NCBI GenBank assembly: GCA_022782405.1
Contig: JALFNK010000012.1
Span: 37,994-101,993 of the forward strand
Direction: 5' to 3'
From: Alistipes sp.
GTDB taxonomy: Bacteria > Bacteroidota > Bacteroidia > Bacteroidales > Rikenellaceae
DNA: 64,000 nucleotides
Program-made: the position numbers and the translations under genes
Notes under the pieces: model-generated
Told to the model about the DNA's origin: nothing
The model's database searches: none
What the model saw: the letters and a program-made list of their open reading frames with translations, nothing else
In this document: positions 7,234-16,214 of the stretch, piece by piece
Position numbering within the stretch: position 1 is the first letter of the stretch
Layout of the letters: each line of letters starts with the position of its first letter

Positions 7234-7491
7234 TTACTCTTCGATCTCTATCGTGGCATATTGGATCGGATAGTAATATTTTGTTTCAGAAGATTTGTTG
7301 AGATAGTAGTAGATGTTACCACCCTCGACATAAGGCTTGAAAATCTTTTTTCCATTGATACGCCGCACTTTATTGATATGTCGGGAAACACAGGCGATCT
7401 TTTTATCTGTCGCCGCCCTGCGCTGGGCAGGTATGCCGAAGAAGCAGTCCTGCAGTTGTTCTTCCGAACCTATGGGGTTCAATATTTTCAT
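7234..7491 (-). CDS. Small ICE accessory protein of unknown function
   Basis: The 85-residue basic protein contains RHINKVRRINGKKIFKPY and a Tyr-rich stretch GGNIYYYLNKSSETKYYYP. No domain is recognised. It lies 20 bases before 6722-7213 and 26 bases after 7518-8204 in the same operon. Confidence 0.6.
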   Translation of the reverse strand: MKILNPIGSEEQLQDCFFGIPAQRRAATDKKIACVSRHINKVRRINGKKIFKPYVEGGNIYYYLNKSSETKYYYPIQYATIEIEE

Positions 7492-7517
7492 TTTGAGAAT
7501 GTCCAGAATATAAGTCG

Positions 7518-8204
7518 TCAGTTTTTAAGGTTGCAAAGCGGAACCCATACAGCCTGCTCTCCGAAGTCCGCCCGGCCCTTCTCGTCGTTGATCGGCTCAC
7601 AGAGCGCGTCGGTCGATTCGTTCGGTTCGTCGGGGAACAGGTGCGGCTGCGATTCGGGCCACTGTATGGGCTTGAAGTAGGCGTTGGCCGGCGGGTCTTT
7701 CTCAAAGTGCTGGATGTAGTCGTACTCCGGCACATAGCGGGCGCCGTTGTCCTCGCTCTCGAAGCTGGGGTAACCAATGTCGTTCTCTTCGAAATACGTC
7801 GCGTCGTCGGGAAATTCGACCAGCACATACAGGTTTTCATGCCAGGTCTGATCACATACTTCACAAATCATCATATCTTTCGTCTCGTCCAATATGACGC
7901 TGTTATGCCCGCAAGCAGGACATCTCGGATAGCGCGGTAGTTGAAGTTCATCCGCCGTATTTTCCAGACGCTCCCAATAATCCTCTTTGCAGTAATCCGC
8001 TGTCATTTGCTGGGCAAGCTGCCGCATCTGCTCGTCCGTAATACGGCGAAAGTCGAATCCCTTTTGCGCCAGGTCGTCATCTTGCAAGCCAAGGATCGGG
8101 TAATCAGCTTTTTTGAGCCGGTCCCACAGCTCTTGTTCCTGTGTTGTCAGCGAGGACTTGGCTTCGAAATATCCCCGCAGGTCGTCCAATAGTTGCTGTA
8201 ACAT
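7518..8204 (-). CDS. Zinc-ribbon ICE accessory protein
   Basis: This 228-residue protein has a helical N-terminal half and a four-cysteine zinc ribbon in the middle: CPACGHNSVIL near residues 95-105, then CEVCDQTWHENLY. The C-terminal part is acidic. The ribbon suggests nucleic-acid or protein contact, but no known family is recognised. It is the second gene after 8217-8906 in one leftward unit. Confidence 0.72.
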   Translation of the reverse strand: MLQQLLDDLRGYFEAKSSLTTQEQELWDRLKKADYPILGLQDDDLAQKGFDFRRITDEQMRQLAQQMTADYCKEDYWERLENTADELQLPRYPRCPACGHNSVILDETKDMMICEVCDQTWHENLYVLVEFPDDATYFEENDIGYPSFESEDNGARYVPEYDYIQHFEKDPPANAYFKPIQWPESQPHLFPDEPNESTDALCEPINDEKGRADFGEQAVWVPLCNLKN

Positions 8205-8216
8205 ATCGTGTCGTTT

Positions 8217-8906
8217 TTAAGAGGTTTGCTCCAGCCCGAACTCCTGACAGGCACTGTGCAGATCGTGGCTGAATTGCTGGCTATTACAGTAGCTGTTGCC
8301 CATAAGGCCGGCCAACCGGAGCAGCCCTTCGTCCGACAGACCGTCCGTCGAATAGCCGTAGCGACGGAGCGTGGCGCGATCCAGAAAAGCGATGTCGCAC
8401 TCCCGATCGGGGTCGTCTTCGTTGGGATGGGTGTTGAGTTTCTGCTGCGTGAAGTCGTAAATCTCGTCCAGATACTCTTTGTCGCCCCAGTCCGTATTCT
8501 GATTTTGGCGGGTAAACTCACCCGCCCAGGCGATGATCGTACTGATCGTATCGCGGGAGTTGCCGGTCGGACGGAATCCTCTGGCCCCGGCTTCGTAGGC
8601 GATGTCTACAAGAGCTTCGGCGTAATTGTGCAGGTTATCTTCCCCAGTGATTGAAACCGGCAGCTTGCTGGTGAAATGGTCGATGGCCTCATGGTATAAC
8701 CGGAGAAGAATCCCGTCCCGCTCGGCAAGTGCCTGCTCGCGGGTGATACCTCGTACCGGAGATTCGTGGCCGTCGATGAAAAGCTGGAGTTGGGCCTGGC
8801 GCATCACATCGTCACGCTCGTGATAGTTCGGGACGTTCGCCTCGACGAAGTCCCATAGTCGGTCCGAAATCGGCCCGATCGATTGGTCGGTTAGTTTTGC
8901 ATCCAT
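8217..8906 (-). CDS. ICE accessory protein of unknown function
   Basis: The 229-residue acidic, mostly helical protein has landmarks ISDRLWDFVEANVPNYHERDDVMRQAQLQLFIDG and GLSDEGLLRLAGLMGNSYCNSQQF. No membrane segment or signal peptide is seen. It is 12 bases before 7518-8204 in the transcription direction. Unknown function. Confidence 0.72.
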   Translation of the reverse strand: MDAKLTDQSIGPISDRLWDFVEANVPNYHERDDVMRQAQLQLFIDGHESPVRGITREQALAERDGILLRLYHEAIDHFTSKLPVSITGEDNLHNYAEALVDIAYEAGARGFRPTGNSRDTISTIIAWAGEFTRQNQNTDWGDKEYLDEIYDFTQQKLNTHPNEDDPDRECDIAFLDRATLRRYGYSTDGLSDEGLLRLAGLMGNSYCNSQQFSHDLHSACQEFGLEQTS

Positions 8907-8928
8907 AATAGATATAGATATAATTGTT

Positions 8929-9132
8929 TCAGCACATAAAGCCGATAAACGGAGTTTGCCGCGCGATTTCTTGCAGGACGGGGCGCAGCAGCCCTTCCGT
9001 CCAATGGATCGGCCTTATGTTCGCATGCTCCTTGGTGAGCTGTTCGATCTCCCGGTCGATTTCCAGTCTGCGTTTCTCGCATTGAGCCTGATACAGCCGG
9101 TAACGCGAAACGATGCGTTCAATAGCATTCAT
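8929..9132 (-). CDS. Small coiled-coil-like ICE protein
   Basis: The 67 residues start with a charged helix (YRLYQAQCEKRRLEIDREIEQLTKEHANIR) followed by a short hydrophobic end. It lies between two unknown genes on the same strand (22- and 24-base gaps). No family recognised; kept because it fits the tight gene spacing. Confidence 0.55.
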   Translation of the reverse strand: MNAIERIVSRYRLYQAQCEKRRLEIDREIEQLTKEHANIRPIHWTEGLLRPVLQEIARQTPFIGFMC

Positions 9133-9156
9133 GTCATTGTCAATTTTAATGTAATG

Positions 9157-9717
9157 TTATCCGTACCAACTGCACCGCAAGGGCTGCCCGTCCCATTTCC
9201 ATGCAGTGCGGCAGGAGTCGATGCGGATATAATTTTTCGTCAGACGGTGCGTATGGGTCTTGCCCTTGAAAACATCGAACAGCGGAATGGTCGTTCCGCA
9301 CATATAGCCGTCTTCGGTAGTTCGCTGGTCGAGCTGCCGCAGTTGCACCGTGCAGCCCCGAATCGCCACGACCTGATAGAAGTCGATATTGGTCTGCTCC
9401 CAGCCCCACGACGAGTAGAGGATCTCGCCGACACGGAGCGACTCGCGGAAGGCCGCGGAAGCCTTTTCCTGCGCCTCGTCATGGCGTCGGAAACGCTCTA
9501 CCTCCTGCCGGATACGCTCCATAGCTTTGTCGTATTCCTCTGGAGTATGCACCTTATAGGCATACCGGGGGCGAGTCATTCCCGGCGTCCATGCCGCGAT
9601 GCAGCGACAGTTCTTGGCTTGGAACTGCACCAGCGAGATACTATAGACGAGTTCGGGCGTAACGGCCACCTCTCGGGCGAACCGTTCTGCGTATTTGTTG
9701 ATACGGTAGGTTTTCAT
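9157..9717 (-). CDS. ICE accessory protein of unknown function
   Basis: The protein has 186 residues, begins MKTYRINKYAERFAREVAVTPELVYS and contains a beta-rich second half (VGEILYSSWGWEQTNIDFYQVVAIRG) reminiscent of small barrel folds. No domain can be named. Its ATG overlaps the stop of 9714-10262 in an ATGA arrangement, which indicates translational coupling. Confidence 0.72.
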   Translation of the reverse strand: MKTYRINKYAERFAREVAVTPELVYSISLVQFQAKNCRCIAAWTPGMTRPRYAYKVHTPEEYDKAMERIRQEVERFRRHDEAQEKASAAFRESLRVGEILYSSWGWEQTNIDFYQVVAIRGCTVQLRQLDQRTTEDGYMCGTTIPLFDVFKGKTHTHRLTKNYIRIDSCRTAWKWDGQPLRCSWYG

Positions 9718-10262
9718 CGGATTTTAGGTTTGGAGTCGTTATTCATTTCTTCTTCGACGATGCGGAAATTGTCGGGATTCCAGCCTTTGTTGACCAGCGT
9801 GGCCTGTGCTTCGAGGGCACTCTGGAAAATGCGGCGCTTCTGCCACGATAAAGAGATGCATCCGGCGGAAATACGCCGCACGGGGCATCTTTGATATTCG
9901 AGGTGGCAGCGGCAAGGGACAGGCCGGTAATGCAGGAAGCCGCGCATGCGCAGCAGCAACGTATGCTCGTAGGCTTTGTCTTCACGGCAGCGCTCCCATG
10001 CCTCGTAGCTGTCCAGATGGTCGGTGAGCAGCATATAGGCGACAGCCCGCGAGTAGCGATTATGGCCCTGCCATGTTCTGTAAAAGAAGAGCGATAAGAG
10101 TTCCAGATCGAGCGTCGGACGGCCCTTTGTGCGGAGTGTTTCGGTCAGAGATTCGATCTCGTCGTAGCGGAAATTAAGCGGACGGATGTTATTCGCCGCC
10201 ATGCATACCATTACCCGCTGATCGGGTGTTATCGTAATGCGTTTTATGATCATGTGACTCAT
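9714..10262 (-). CDS. ICE accessory protein of unknown function
   Basis: The 182-residue protein has a Cys-containing segment (PVPCRCHLEYQRCPVRRISAGC) in its second half that could bind metal, and a helical first half. No family recognised. Coupled to the next gene by a 4-base overlap. Confidence 0.7.
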   Translation of the reverse strand: MSHMIIKRITITPDQRVMVCMAANNIRPLNFRYDEIESLTETLRTKGRPTLDLELLSLFFYRTWQGHNRYSRAVAYMLLTDHLDSYEAWERCREDKAYEHTLLLRMRGFLHYRPVPCRCHLEYQRCPVRRISAGCISLSWQKRRIFQSALEAQATLVNKGWNPDNFRIVEEEMNNDSKPKIR

Positions 10263-10286
10263 AGAAATAGATAATTAAGATGTCAG

Positions 10287-11117
10287 TTATTTATGGGAAA
10301 AGTCCGGACGGATATAGTAGCAGACCGTCGTGTGCCGCTCGTGGTCTTTGACGAGTTTTACCGGCTGCGGAGCGTTGTAGATGCGCCGCACGGAAACCGG
10401 AGCGTCGAGCGCATCCCACTCCTGCTGCGGGACGGCCTTCTGCTCGTCCCGGTAGCACCAGACGATAACGGATTTGGGGTTGAGAGCCGCGAATACGGTT
10501 CCTTCGTAATCGGAGAGAAAACGTCGGAACTCCGCCTCCGTCCGAAACGAAATGCAGTCACCCCGGTAAAGGTCGCCGTCCCGATGTTCCGGATCCTTGT
10601 AAAGGTGGATCTTGCGCCATTTCTCGGTCGTGAAATCGCCGTAAAGCGGCTCCGATTCCCGATACTCCCACAGCGGCACCTCGGCGCAGAACCGGACGGC
10701 TCCGTTGCCGCAGGCGCCGCAGTGGCCCCAATCGCAGAAATCCCCCGGCATGATCCCGACCGGATGCAACGCCTGCGGCGCCACGGCCGTAAAAGGCCCG
10801 CCGCTCACCGAGCAGCCGATACCGTCGGCTGTCGCCCACACGAAGGGAACGTAAGGGCACAGGCAGATCGAAAGCATCCCGTCTTCTCGGGCGGCCTCGA
10901 TCAGGGCATTGCCGTAGAAGTCGCCGTGACGTGTGGTATAGCGCACCCGGTCACCGATTTGCGGGACAAGCGGGTTACGCGTGTGTTCGATATGGCGTAC
11001 CCAAGCGTTGGCAGCATCTACATCCGCCTGCGTCAGATGGTGTATATGGTCGTAAAGCGTATTTATCGGCAGCAGCGTTTCGCGGCTGTAACGATTTTCT
11101 ATTTTGGATTGTTGCAT
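10287..11117 (-). CDS. ICE accessory protein of unknown function
   Basis: Starting at the ATG of MQQSKIENRYSRETLLP the protein has 276 residues; an upstream in-frame ATG at 11159 would add 14 residues without protein character. The middle has a Cys/His-bearing stretch (GDFCDWGHCGACGNGAVRFC) that looks like a metal site. The C-terminus is rich in beta-type residues. Unknown function. A 69-base gap separates it from the ArdC gene. Confidence 0.7.
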   Translation of the reverse strand: MQQSKIENRYSRETLLPINTLYDHIHHLTQADVDAANAWVRHIEHTRNPLVPQIGDRVRYTTRHGDFYGNALIEAAREDGMLSICLCPYVPFVWATADGIGCSVSGGPFTAVAPQALHPVGIMPGDFCDWGHCGACGNGAVRFCAEVPLWEYRESEPLYGDFTTEKWRKIHLYKDPEHRDGDLYRGDCISFRTEAEFRRFLSDYEGTVFAALNPKSVIVWCYRDEQKAVPQQEWDALDAPVSVRRIYNAPQPVKLVKDHERHTTVCYYIRPDFSHK

Positions 11118-11186
11118 ATTGCTGATAATGAAAGTGCCGCGGTCTTTCGGCCGCTGCACTGGTTAGACAACTTGTTTCGTATAGGT

Positions 11187-12167
11187 TCAGGCGGCTTCGG
11201 CCGGAATCGCATCCGGCTCGTCCTCGCCGGTCAGCCTTTCGGAGATCATCCGCACGGCGCGGTTCACGTCCGTGAGGATGTCGAACAGGTAGGTCGGCTC
11301 ACGGTTCAGCTCCTCCAGCCATCCCTTCAGGTAGGCGGCATTCTCCTCACGGGGCGTCGTGGCGAAGCCCAGCAGCGCCCCGCATAAGGCAGCCGAAAGT
11401 TCGGCGACCAGCTCCTCACGCATATAATCGGCATCCCCGTAGCAAGCGCCAAAAGAACGGTTCAGGCGCTCCAGATGCCCCGTGCTGTGCGCGACCTCAT
11501 GGAGAAGTGTACTCCAGAACGCCGCACCCTCCGGGAACTGCCGCTTTTCGGGGCAGACGATCCGGTCGAGCGACGGGGAGTAGAACGCCCGATCTCCGTA
11601 CTCGAGTCGAATGGGGCAGAGCCACGACTGTCGCTCCAGCATCCGATCCAGCGGCCCGCACGTTAAACCGTCCGAATAATTCTTCGGCTCGGTCTTCGCC
11701 GTGAGCCGCGCATAGCGCTCCGGCTGCTGCTCCTGCATGTCCGTCTGGCCGAGGTTGAAGACCGGGTAATAGCGCATGACGGGAATCAGGTCGTAGTGTT
11801 TCTGCTGCTCCTTCGGCAGGCGGTAGTATTCCGCCAACTCAATTTTCTTTCGGGTCTCCTTATGGCGGACGTACATCTTCCAGAAATAGACCGGAAAGGC
11901 GTCCGAGCCCTTGCGGATATTCAGCCCCTCTTCCTTGGCCTGCCTGAAGGTCATAAAGACGGGCGTACGGTAGCCCATGATCTCCGAGAGGAACAACAGC
12001 ATAAGCACGTTGCCGGCCCGGTAAGGCGTGCCGCGCAGGTTGCGCGGAAGGCCGTGTGTCATGTCGGCGATCCACGGCTTCTGCCAGTCGCCCGTGAGCA
12101 TCTCTATTTTCTTTATCACGAGCTCCGTCAGCCGCGGAGCGATCGTGTCGATAATCGTTTGATTCAT
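11187..12167 (-). CDS. ArdC-like antirestriction protein (ssDNA-binding + zincin domain)
   Basis: This 326-residue protein has the ArdC layout. The N-terminal ssDNA-binding domain has LPRNLRGTPYRAGN and NIRKGSDAFPVYFWK. The C-terminal zincin metalloprotease domain has HEVAHSTGH at 223-231, with an acidic third ligand probably in EELVAELSA. ArdC-type proteins protect incoming single-stranded DNA against restriction during conjugation. Placed beside ParB and methyltransferase genes, it fits an ICE establishment module. Confidence 0.9.
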   Translation of the reverse strand: MNQTIIDTIAPRLTELVIKKIEMLTGDWQKPWIADMTHGLPRNLRGTPYRAGNVLMLLFLSEIMGYRTPVFMTFRQAKEEGLNIRKGSDAFPVYFWKMYVRHKETRKKIELAEYYRLPKEQQKHYDLIPVMRYYPVFNLGQTDMQEQQPERYARLTAKTEPKNYSDGLTCGPLDRMLERQSWLCPIRLEYGDRAFYSPSLDRIVCPEKRQFPEGAAFWSTLLHEVAHSTGHLERLNRSFGACYGDADYMREELVAELSAALCGALLGFATTPREENAAYLKGWLEELNREPTYLFDILTDVNRAVRMISERLTGEDEPDAIPAEAA

Positions 12168-12179
12168 AGTCGTAGGATT

Positions 12180-12647
12180 TTAATAGCAATATTCACTTAT
12201 AGGCGGGCGGCAGGCGTTCCAGATGCGGATCTTCTCGTCGTTCGTCTTACCGCGCCACCACATGTTACAGGTGTCTTGGAAAGCCTTGCGATCATTTTTC
12301 GAACTGAAATTCTCCGGATTCAGGCCGGTGATAATTTCCCGATCTTCTTCCGTCGTGCCATGCTCCCACCACGGCTCGACCGTGCCGCTCATCAGCTCGC
12401 TTTCCCGAACCTGATCGGTATGTTCAGCACACGCTTCGCACCACAAATCCTCACTGTCGTCAGGTAACGAGTCTGCCTCATAGGTGTTGCCGTCCAGCCA
12501 TGCCCGGCATAATATATCTTTCGACCCGCACTCCGCGCAGCGGTAAGGGTTCTTGCATCCATCCAAAAATCGTCGTTGCAGCTTAGTGAGCTGTCGCTTG
12601 CCGTATTCGCAGCCATGCCAGATAAGGCGGTCAATTCGTATTTTCAT
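12180..12647 (-). CDS. Zinc-ribbon ICE protein with ITGL...WW C-terminal domain
   Basis: The 155-residue protein has Cys pairs CAECGS near 37-42 and CEAC near 70-73, a likely zinc ribbon. The C-terminal 45 residues (ITGLNPENFSSKNDRKAF, CNMWWRGKTNDEKIRIWNA) are clearly related to the middle of the protein at 21455-22069, which has its own zinc ribbon in a different place. Function unknown. It lies 12 bases before the ArdC gene. Confidence 0.72.
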   Translation of the reverse strand: MKIRIDRLIWHGCEYGKRQLTKLQRRFLDGCKNPYRCAECGSKDILCRAWLDGNTYEADSLPDDSEDLWCEACAEHTDQVRESELMSGTVEPWWEHGTTEEDREIITGLNPENFSSKNDRKAFQDTCNMWWRGKTNDEKIRIWNACRPPISEYCY

Positions 12648-12655
12648 AGTAGGGA

Positions 12656-12686
12656 AATGAAAAGACGGGATGGTTCACCATCCCGC
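12656..12686 (-). terminator. Rho-independent terminator after the ParB-like gene
   Basis: On the minus strand GGCGGGATGG, TGAA, CCATCCCGTC and then TTTT form a strong hairpin with a T tract. It separates the ParB-like gene (ends 12709) from the next gene (starts 12647). Confidence 0.75.
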
Positions 12687-12708
12687 CGGTTAATATCTAC
12701 ATCAGTTG

Positions 12709-14751
12709 CTATGCCGCCATGTGCATCTCTTCGGGCATCCGCGTATCGGGTTCGATCTCCGGGTCCGCGGGAATCACCGTCGGCAGTTGCGGCTGAATCT
12801 CATCCGGCTGTACTTCCGGCTCTTCGGGCTGTTGCTCCGGCTCGAAGTCCGAAACCTCCTGCATCGAGACCGCCATCTCCTCGGCCTCGGCTTTCGCATG
12901 CAAGGCGTCGATCTGCTCCTGAAGACGGGCTTTGCGGCGCTCGTAGACTTTCAGATACTCCTGCTGCACTTTCTGGCTCTGCTCCGTGAAGTTCATATCC
13001 GCGAAGCGGCACATCATTCCCGTCAGGAGCGTTTCGTCCGTGCAGCGGTACTCCGGAGCTGCCGAGCGGAAGTAGTCCACCAGATATGCGCGGATCAGCG
13101 CCGCCTGCTGCTTGGCCGTAATGCGTCCCGCCGCAGCAAATTGCTCACTGTCGGTCAGGTAAGAGCTTTCCTTGGGCCGGAACCCGCACTGACGGAGTTT
13201 CGAGTCGCTCATTACGCGCTGCATCACGGCGTAGTAGAACATCTGCTGCTCCTCTTTCTGCAAGGGCTTGTTCGCAACCTTCACATCGAGGAAGACACGC
13301 TTCATATCGGTCGTGATATGTTCGTAGCAGATTTCCCGGTTACGGCGATCCTGTTGCAACAGCCCTTCCAGTGGAGAAGGCGGGACGACCGTCACATGTA
13401 CCGTATGTCCGCCTTGCCCGTCGTCCACCGTCACTTCCCGCTCTTCGTCGTCGAGCTCCTCGTAGCGGAACTCGATGTCGAGGCTGCGGATAACGGCATA
13501 TTTGCGGACCCGGCCTTCCGAAACGTCGAACTCCAGCTGCTGCGTCTGTTCCGCAAAGCGAGCCATCCGGGCTTCATACCTCTCCTGAGCCTCGGCAAAG
13601 TCCGTTTCCGACACATAATTTTCAGCTTGCGGAGTGTCGGGCATCTGCGGGGCCTCGTCGTAATAGCTGATGTGGTATTCCAACTCTTCGACGTGATAAC
13701 CCTCCTTTCCAAGGGCTTCAAGGACCGCCACGGGCGTATCTCCGGTCGTAGCAAGCGTCGTGCGGGGATCGTCTTTCAGCAGCTTCAGCGCTTTCTGCAC
13801 GAGGAACTCCTCGTTCTTGCGGATCATGCACTCCCGGTTCTGGCAGCCGGCGCAGCCGCCCGAACATTCGTCCCGGAACAGCACCTGATTGGCCGTATTG
13901 TGCTGGCACGAAAGGCACTCCGTCTTATCGAAGTTGTAGCTTTCCAACTTGGTCATGTAACGCTCGTAGAGCCGCCGGGCGATCTCTTTGACACGGGCGT
14001 TTTTCCACGAGGAATAACACCCTTCGGCGAAGTGCTCGTCGAAGACCTGCTGTTGGACCTCCGCGGGGTATTTGGCGATCTCGGTGGCGACGCCTACCGA
14101 AATCTCCTCCTTGTCGAGTTGCTCAGCCAGAGCGTCGATCAGCCCGCACAGTTTCAACCGCGAGCGGATGTAGGCTTCTGACTTGCCGAACTTACCCACC
14201 AGCGACTCGATGGTATGGCGCCCCGACTGGATGGCCTTGTTATAGGCCGCGGCCTCCTCGCGCGGTTTCACATCCTCACGCTGCAGGTTCTCCGTGATGG
14301 CCGCATCCTCGGCCTCGGCGTCCGTAAGCTCCCGGACAAGGGCCGGAATGTATTTCAGTCCCGCCATTGCAGCTGCCCAGTAACGGCGCTCGCCGTAGAC
14401 GATCTCGAAGCCCTCGTCCTTGGGGCGCACGCAGATCGGTTGCAGCACACCCGACTGCCGGATGCTCTCGGAAAGCTCCAGCAGCGTCTCCTCCCGAAAA
14501 TCCTTGCGGGGGTTGTAGGTCGAATTGACGATCTTGTTCAGATCCAGAAGCTGAACCAGCGGTTCCTCCTGCTGCACTGGTACCGTTGGGGCAACCGAAG
14601 CCTGTACCTCGGCACCCGAATCCTGCGTTGCAGCAGTTTCAGCGGAGGTCTGCCCCTGCGTTTCCGGAGTAACAGCGACCGGAACGATTACTGCCGCAGC
14701 TGCACCTTTGCCGCTCTTCTTCGATTTCGAATCCGATTTCATAGTCTGCAT
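12709..14751 (-). CDS. ParB/Srx-domain protein, long form with cysteine cluster
   Basis: The 680-residue protein has the ParB/Srx fold at about 65-160 (NPRKDF at 80-85, GERRYWAA at 120-127, ENLQRED), followed by the KorB-like helix-turn-helix (VGKFGKSEAYIRSRLKLCG at 185-203). Between 279 and 308 there are six cysteines (279, 282, 296, 300, 303, 308) in a zinc- or iron-sulfur-type spacing. The N-terminus is a low-complexity linker and the C-terminus is coiled and acidic. Chromosomal ParB is about 300 residues. It may control ICE maintenance or regulation. A start at 14742 is also possible. Confidence 0.88.
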   Translation of the reverse strand: MQTMKSDSKSKKSGKGAAAAVIVPVAVTPETQGQTSAETAATQDSGAEVQASVAPTVPVQQEEPLVQLLDLNKIVNSTYNPRKDFREETLLELSESIRQSGVLQPICVRPKDEGFEIVYGERRYWAAAMAGLKYIPALVRELTDAEAEDAAITENLQREDVKPREEAAAYNKAIQSGRHTIESLVGKFGKSEAYIRSRLKLCGLIDALAEQLDKEEISVGVATEIAKYPAEVQQQVFDEHFAEGCYSSWKNARVKEIARRLYERYMTKLESYNFDKTECLSCQHNTANQVLFRDECSGGCAGCQNRECMIRKNEEFLVQKALKLLKDDPRTTLATTGDTPVAVLEALGKEGYHVEELEYHISYYDEAPQMPDTPQAENYVSETDFAEAQERYEARMARFAEQTQQLEFDVSEGRVRKYAVIRSLDIEFRYEELDDEEREVTVDDGQGGHTVHVTVVPPSPLEGLLQQDRRNREICYEHITTDMKRVFLDVKVANKPLQKEEQQMFYYAVMQRVMSDSKLRQCGFRPKESSYLTDSEQFAAAGRITAKQQAALIRAYLVDYFRSAAPEYRCTDETLLTGMMCRFADMNFTEQSQKVQQEYLKVYERRKARLQEQIDALHAKAEAEEMAVSMQEVSDFEPEQQPEEPEVQPDEIQPQLPTVIPADPEIEPDTRMPEEMHMAA

Positions 14752-15169
14752 AACATCGAACAGTTTTTACCGTGTGTCTCACGTCTTTGACGCCCGCACA
14801 ATCTTTATCTTATTTGAATTGCGCAAGCAATAAATAATATGTTATGAGGCTTTTTTATCCCGAATGGATCGGTTGCCTCGGGAAGGTCCATAAGCCCGAG
14901 GCGCAGGTGCAGGGGCGGAAAAATACCGCAGCGCAGGCGAGGATGATTTTTCCGCCCCGGAGCCGGAGAGGGACGCAAAGCGGCCCGGCCCGGGCTTATC
15001 TTTCCCGACGGCAACCGGCAGGATGGCAATTTCTATTTGTTTCTGCCGTGACAAGTATCTGAATCCGCAGCTTCGATGTCATATTGCACACCCGTTCAGC
15101 TCGAAGCATCCGGCAATATCCTGCATTAGGTCGGATTCATCTCTGTTTCCGGTATAAATTTCCGGGAAA
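14752..15169 (-). promoter_or_regulatory. Long structured leader upstream of the ParB-like gene
   Basis: This non-coding stretch contains an exact inverted repeat (14912-14924 GGGGCGGAAAAAT with 14946-14958), the decamer GCAGGTGCAG at 14903-14912, a GC-rich patch CGGCCCGGCCCGGG, and an AT-rich end next to the start codon. The same decamer and a similar A/T-flanked inverted repeat occur in the leader at 24823-25060, again just upstream of a leftward unit. A 70-codon frame on the minus strand (14842-15054) is low complexity and is not taken as a gene. Confidence 0.5.
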
Positions 15170-15200
15170 TTTGCCGGTCTAGGGAGAATCGTTAATTTTG
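15170..15200 (+). promoter_or_regulatory. Bacteroidota promoter of the truncated lipoprotein gene
   Basis: TTTG at 15170-15173, a 19-base spacer and TAATTTTG at 15193-15200 form an exact -33/-7 pair. The ATG follows 22 bases later. Confidence 0.7.
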
Positions 15201-15221
15201 TAACAGATCCGGTTTGTCGGA

Positions 15222-15377
15222 ATGCGTAAATTGATATTCATACTGCTAACGGTTTGCATGTTTTGCCTGCTCTGCAAGAAGTCGGAGAACATGCCGGGCG
15301 ATTCACGGAACTTTATGAATGAAATAGTTCTAAACCGTGGGGGGGGGAAATTTGCTTGCCGACCAATGGCTGTGTGA
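15222..15377 (+). pseudogene. Truncated lipoprotein gene with a G9 tract
   Basis: Behind a consensus promoter the frame encodes MRKLIFILLTVCMFCLLCKK, a lipoprotein-type signal (LLC), then SENMPGDSRNFMNEIVLNRGGG. Coding character ends at a run of nine Gs (15339-15347), and a stop follows 10 codons later. The FMNEIVL segment resembles the start of papain-like secreted peptidases seen in Bacteroidota, but that is only a weak memory-based resemblance. Loss of one G would open a frame to 15624 (133 residues), whose sequence looks unlike a normal protein. I read it as a remnant, or less likely a slippage-switched gene. Confidence 0.5.
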
Positions 15378-16151
15378 GCGTATCTACAATTCCGATTTAA
15401 GTCAAACTCGTGTCTTGCAGACGGCGGAAGCCCGTCTTGCCGTATCCATGTTCCAGCGGGGAGGCCAAGTGCGCCTGCGCGCTGCGTTTTTATCAATGTG
15501 TTGCGTCACATACGGTATTTCGGGCGTTGCCGGACTCGTCGCAAGGGTACACAGAAAAGGATTCGCTGCCGGTTTTCATGCCGTAGATTATTACGTCTAC
15601 CGCCTGCGCCGGCTCATCATTTAGCCTTCGGACGAACAGGATGCTCAAAGGTCGGGCGACAACGAATGTCCGGAAAGCGGGGAAGTCGTATATCGGGATT
15701 TCGGGAAAATAAAATGTCCGGCTGTCCTGCGTCCGAAATTCGGGTTTCCTGTTTATGTTCCGATGTATATATACCGTTTCGGACGGCTCCATTCTTTCGG
15801 GGAATACCACATGTCGCTGCATTCGGTTGCTCTTGACGGAATTTTTATGGCATGATAGCGGCCGCAACCACATCGGGCGGCCTGTCCGGGCAGATGGAAA
15901 TATTTTTGTATGGAATTTTCAGATATTCGGATCCATATAGCGACATAAACACTCCGGATATCCTTTCCCGACAGTATCCGGAGTTGGCAATTCATTGTCT
16001 TGCGACATCTTACACAAAAGAATACGGATTCTTTCCGAAAGCAGCAAACCGTGCTCCGATTTTTCAGCTTCCGGCAGTCCGTCATCGGATGTCTGCATTT
16101 TTTACGGCGGCACTCCGGTTTTGGGATTTTCGCCTGCAGACCGATATTCGG
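15378..16151. other. Coding-like but broken region
   Basis: All three forward frames contain short stretches that read like protein (for example FRALPDSSQGYTEKDSLPVFMP and SGDNECPESGEVVYRDFGKIK) interrupted by stops and frame changes, so this is probably decayed coding DNA. The long minus-strand frame that runs over it (15753-16679) continues into the antisense of a real gene and is not accepted. Confidence 0.4.
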
Positions 16152-16183
16152 TTTGTATAATAGCGCGGAAATCACTATTTTGG
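16152..16183 (+). promoter_or_regulatory. Promoter of the 114-residue hypothetical gene
   Basis: TTTG at 16152-16155, 20 bases, then TATTTTGG at 16176-16183 (7 of 8 to consensus). The implied transcript start near 16190 lies after the first ATG (16185), which favours the second ATG at 16215. Confidence 0.55.
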
Positions 16184-16214
16184 TATGGTAAAAAACAGAA
16201 TCCCCGAAAGCCGT

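Noticed and set aside
14842..15054. 70-codon minus-strand frame in the ParB leader
   Set aside because: Gly/Pro/Ser/Arg-rich and spanning the inverted repeat; better explained as structured non-coding DNA, although similar short frames are sometimes annotated in related elements.
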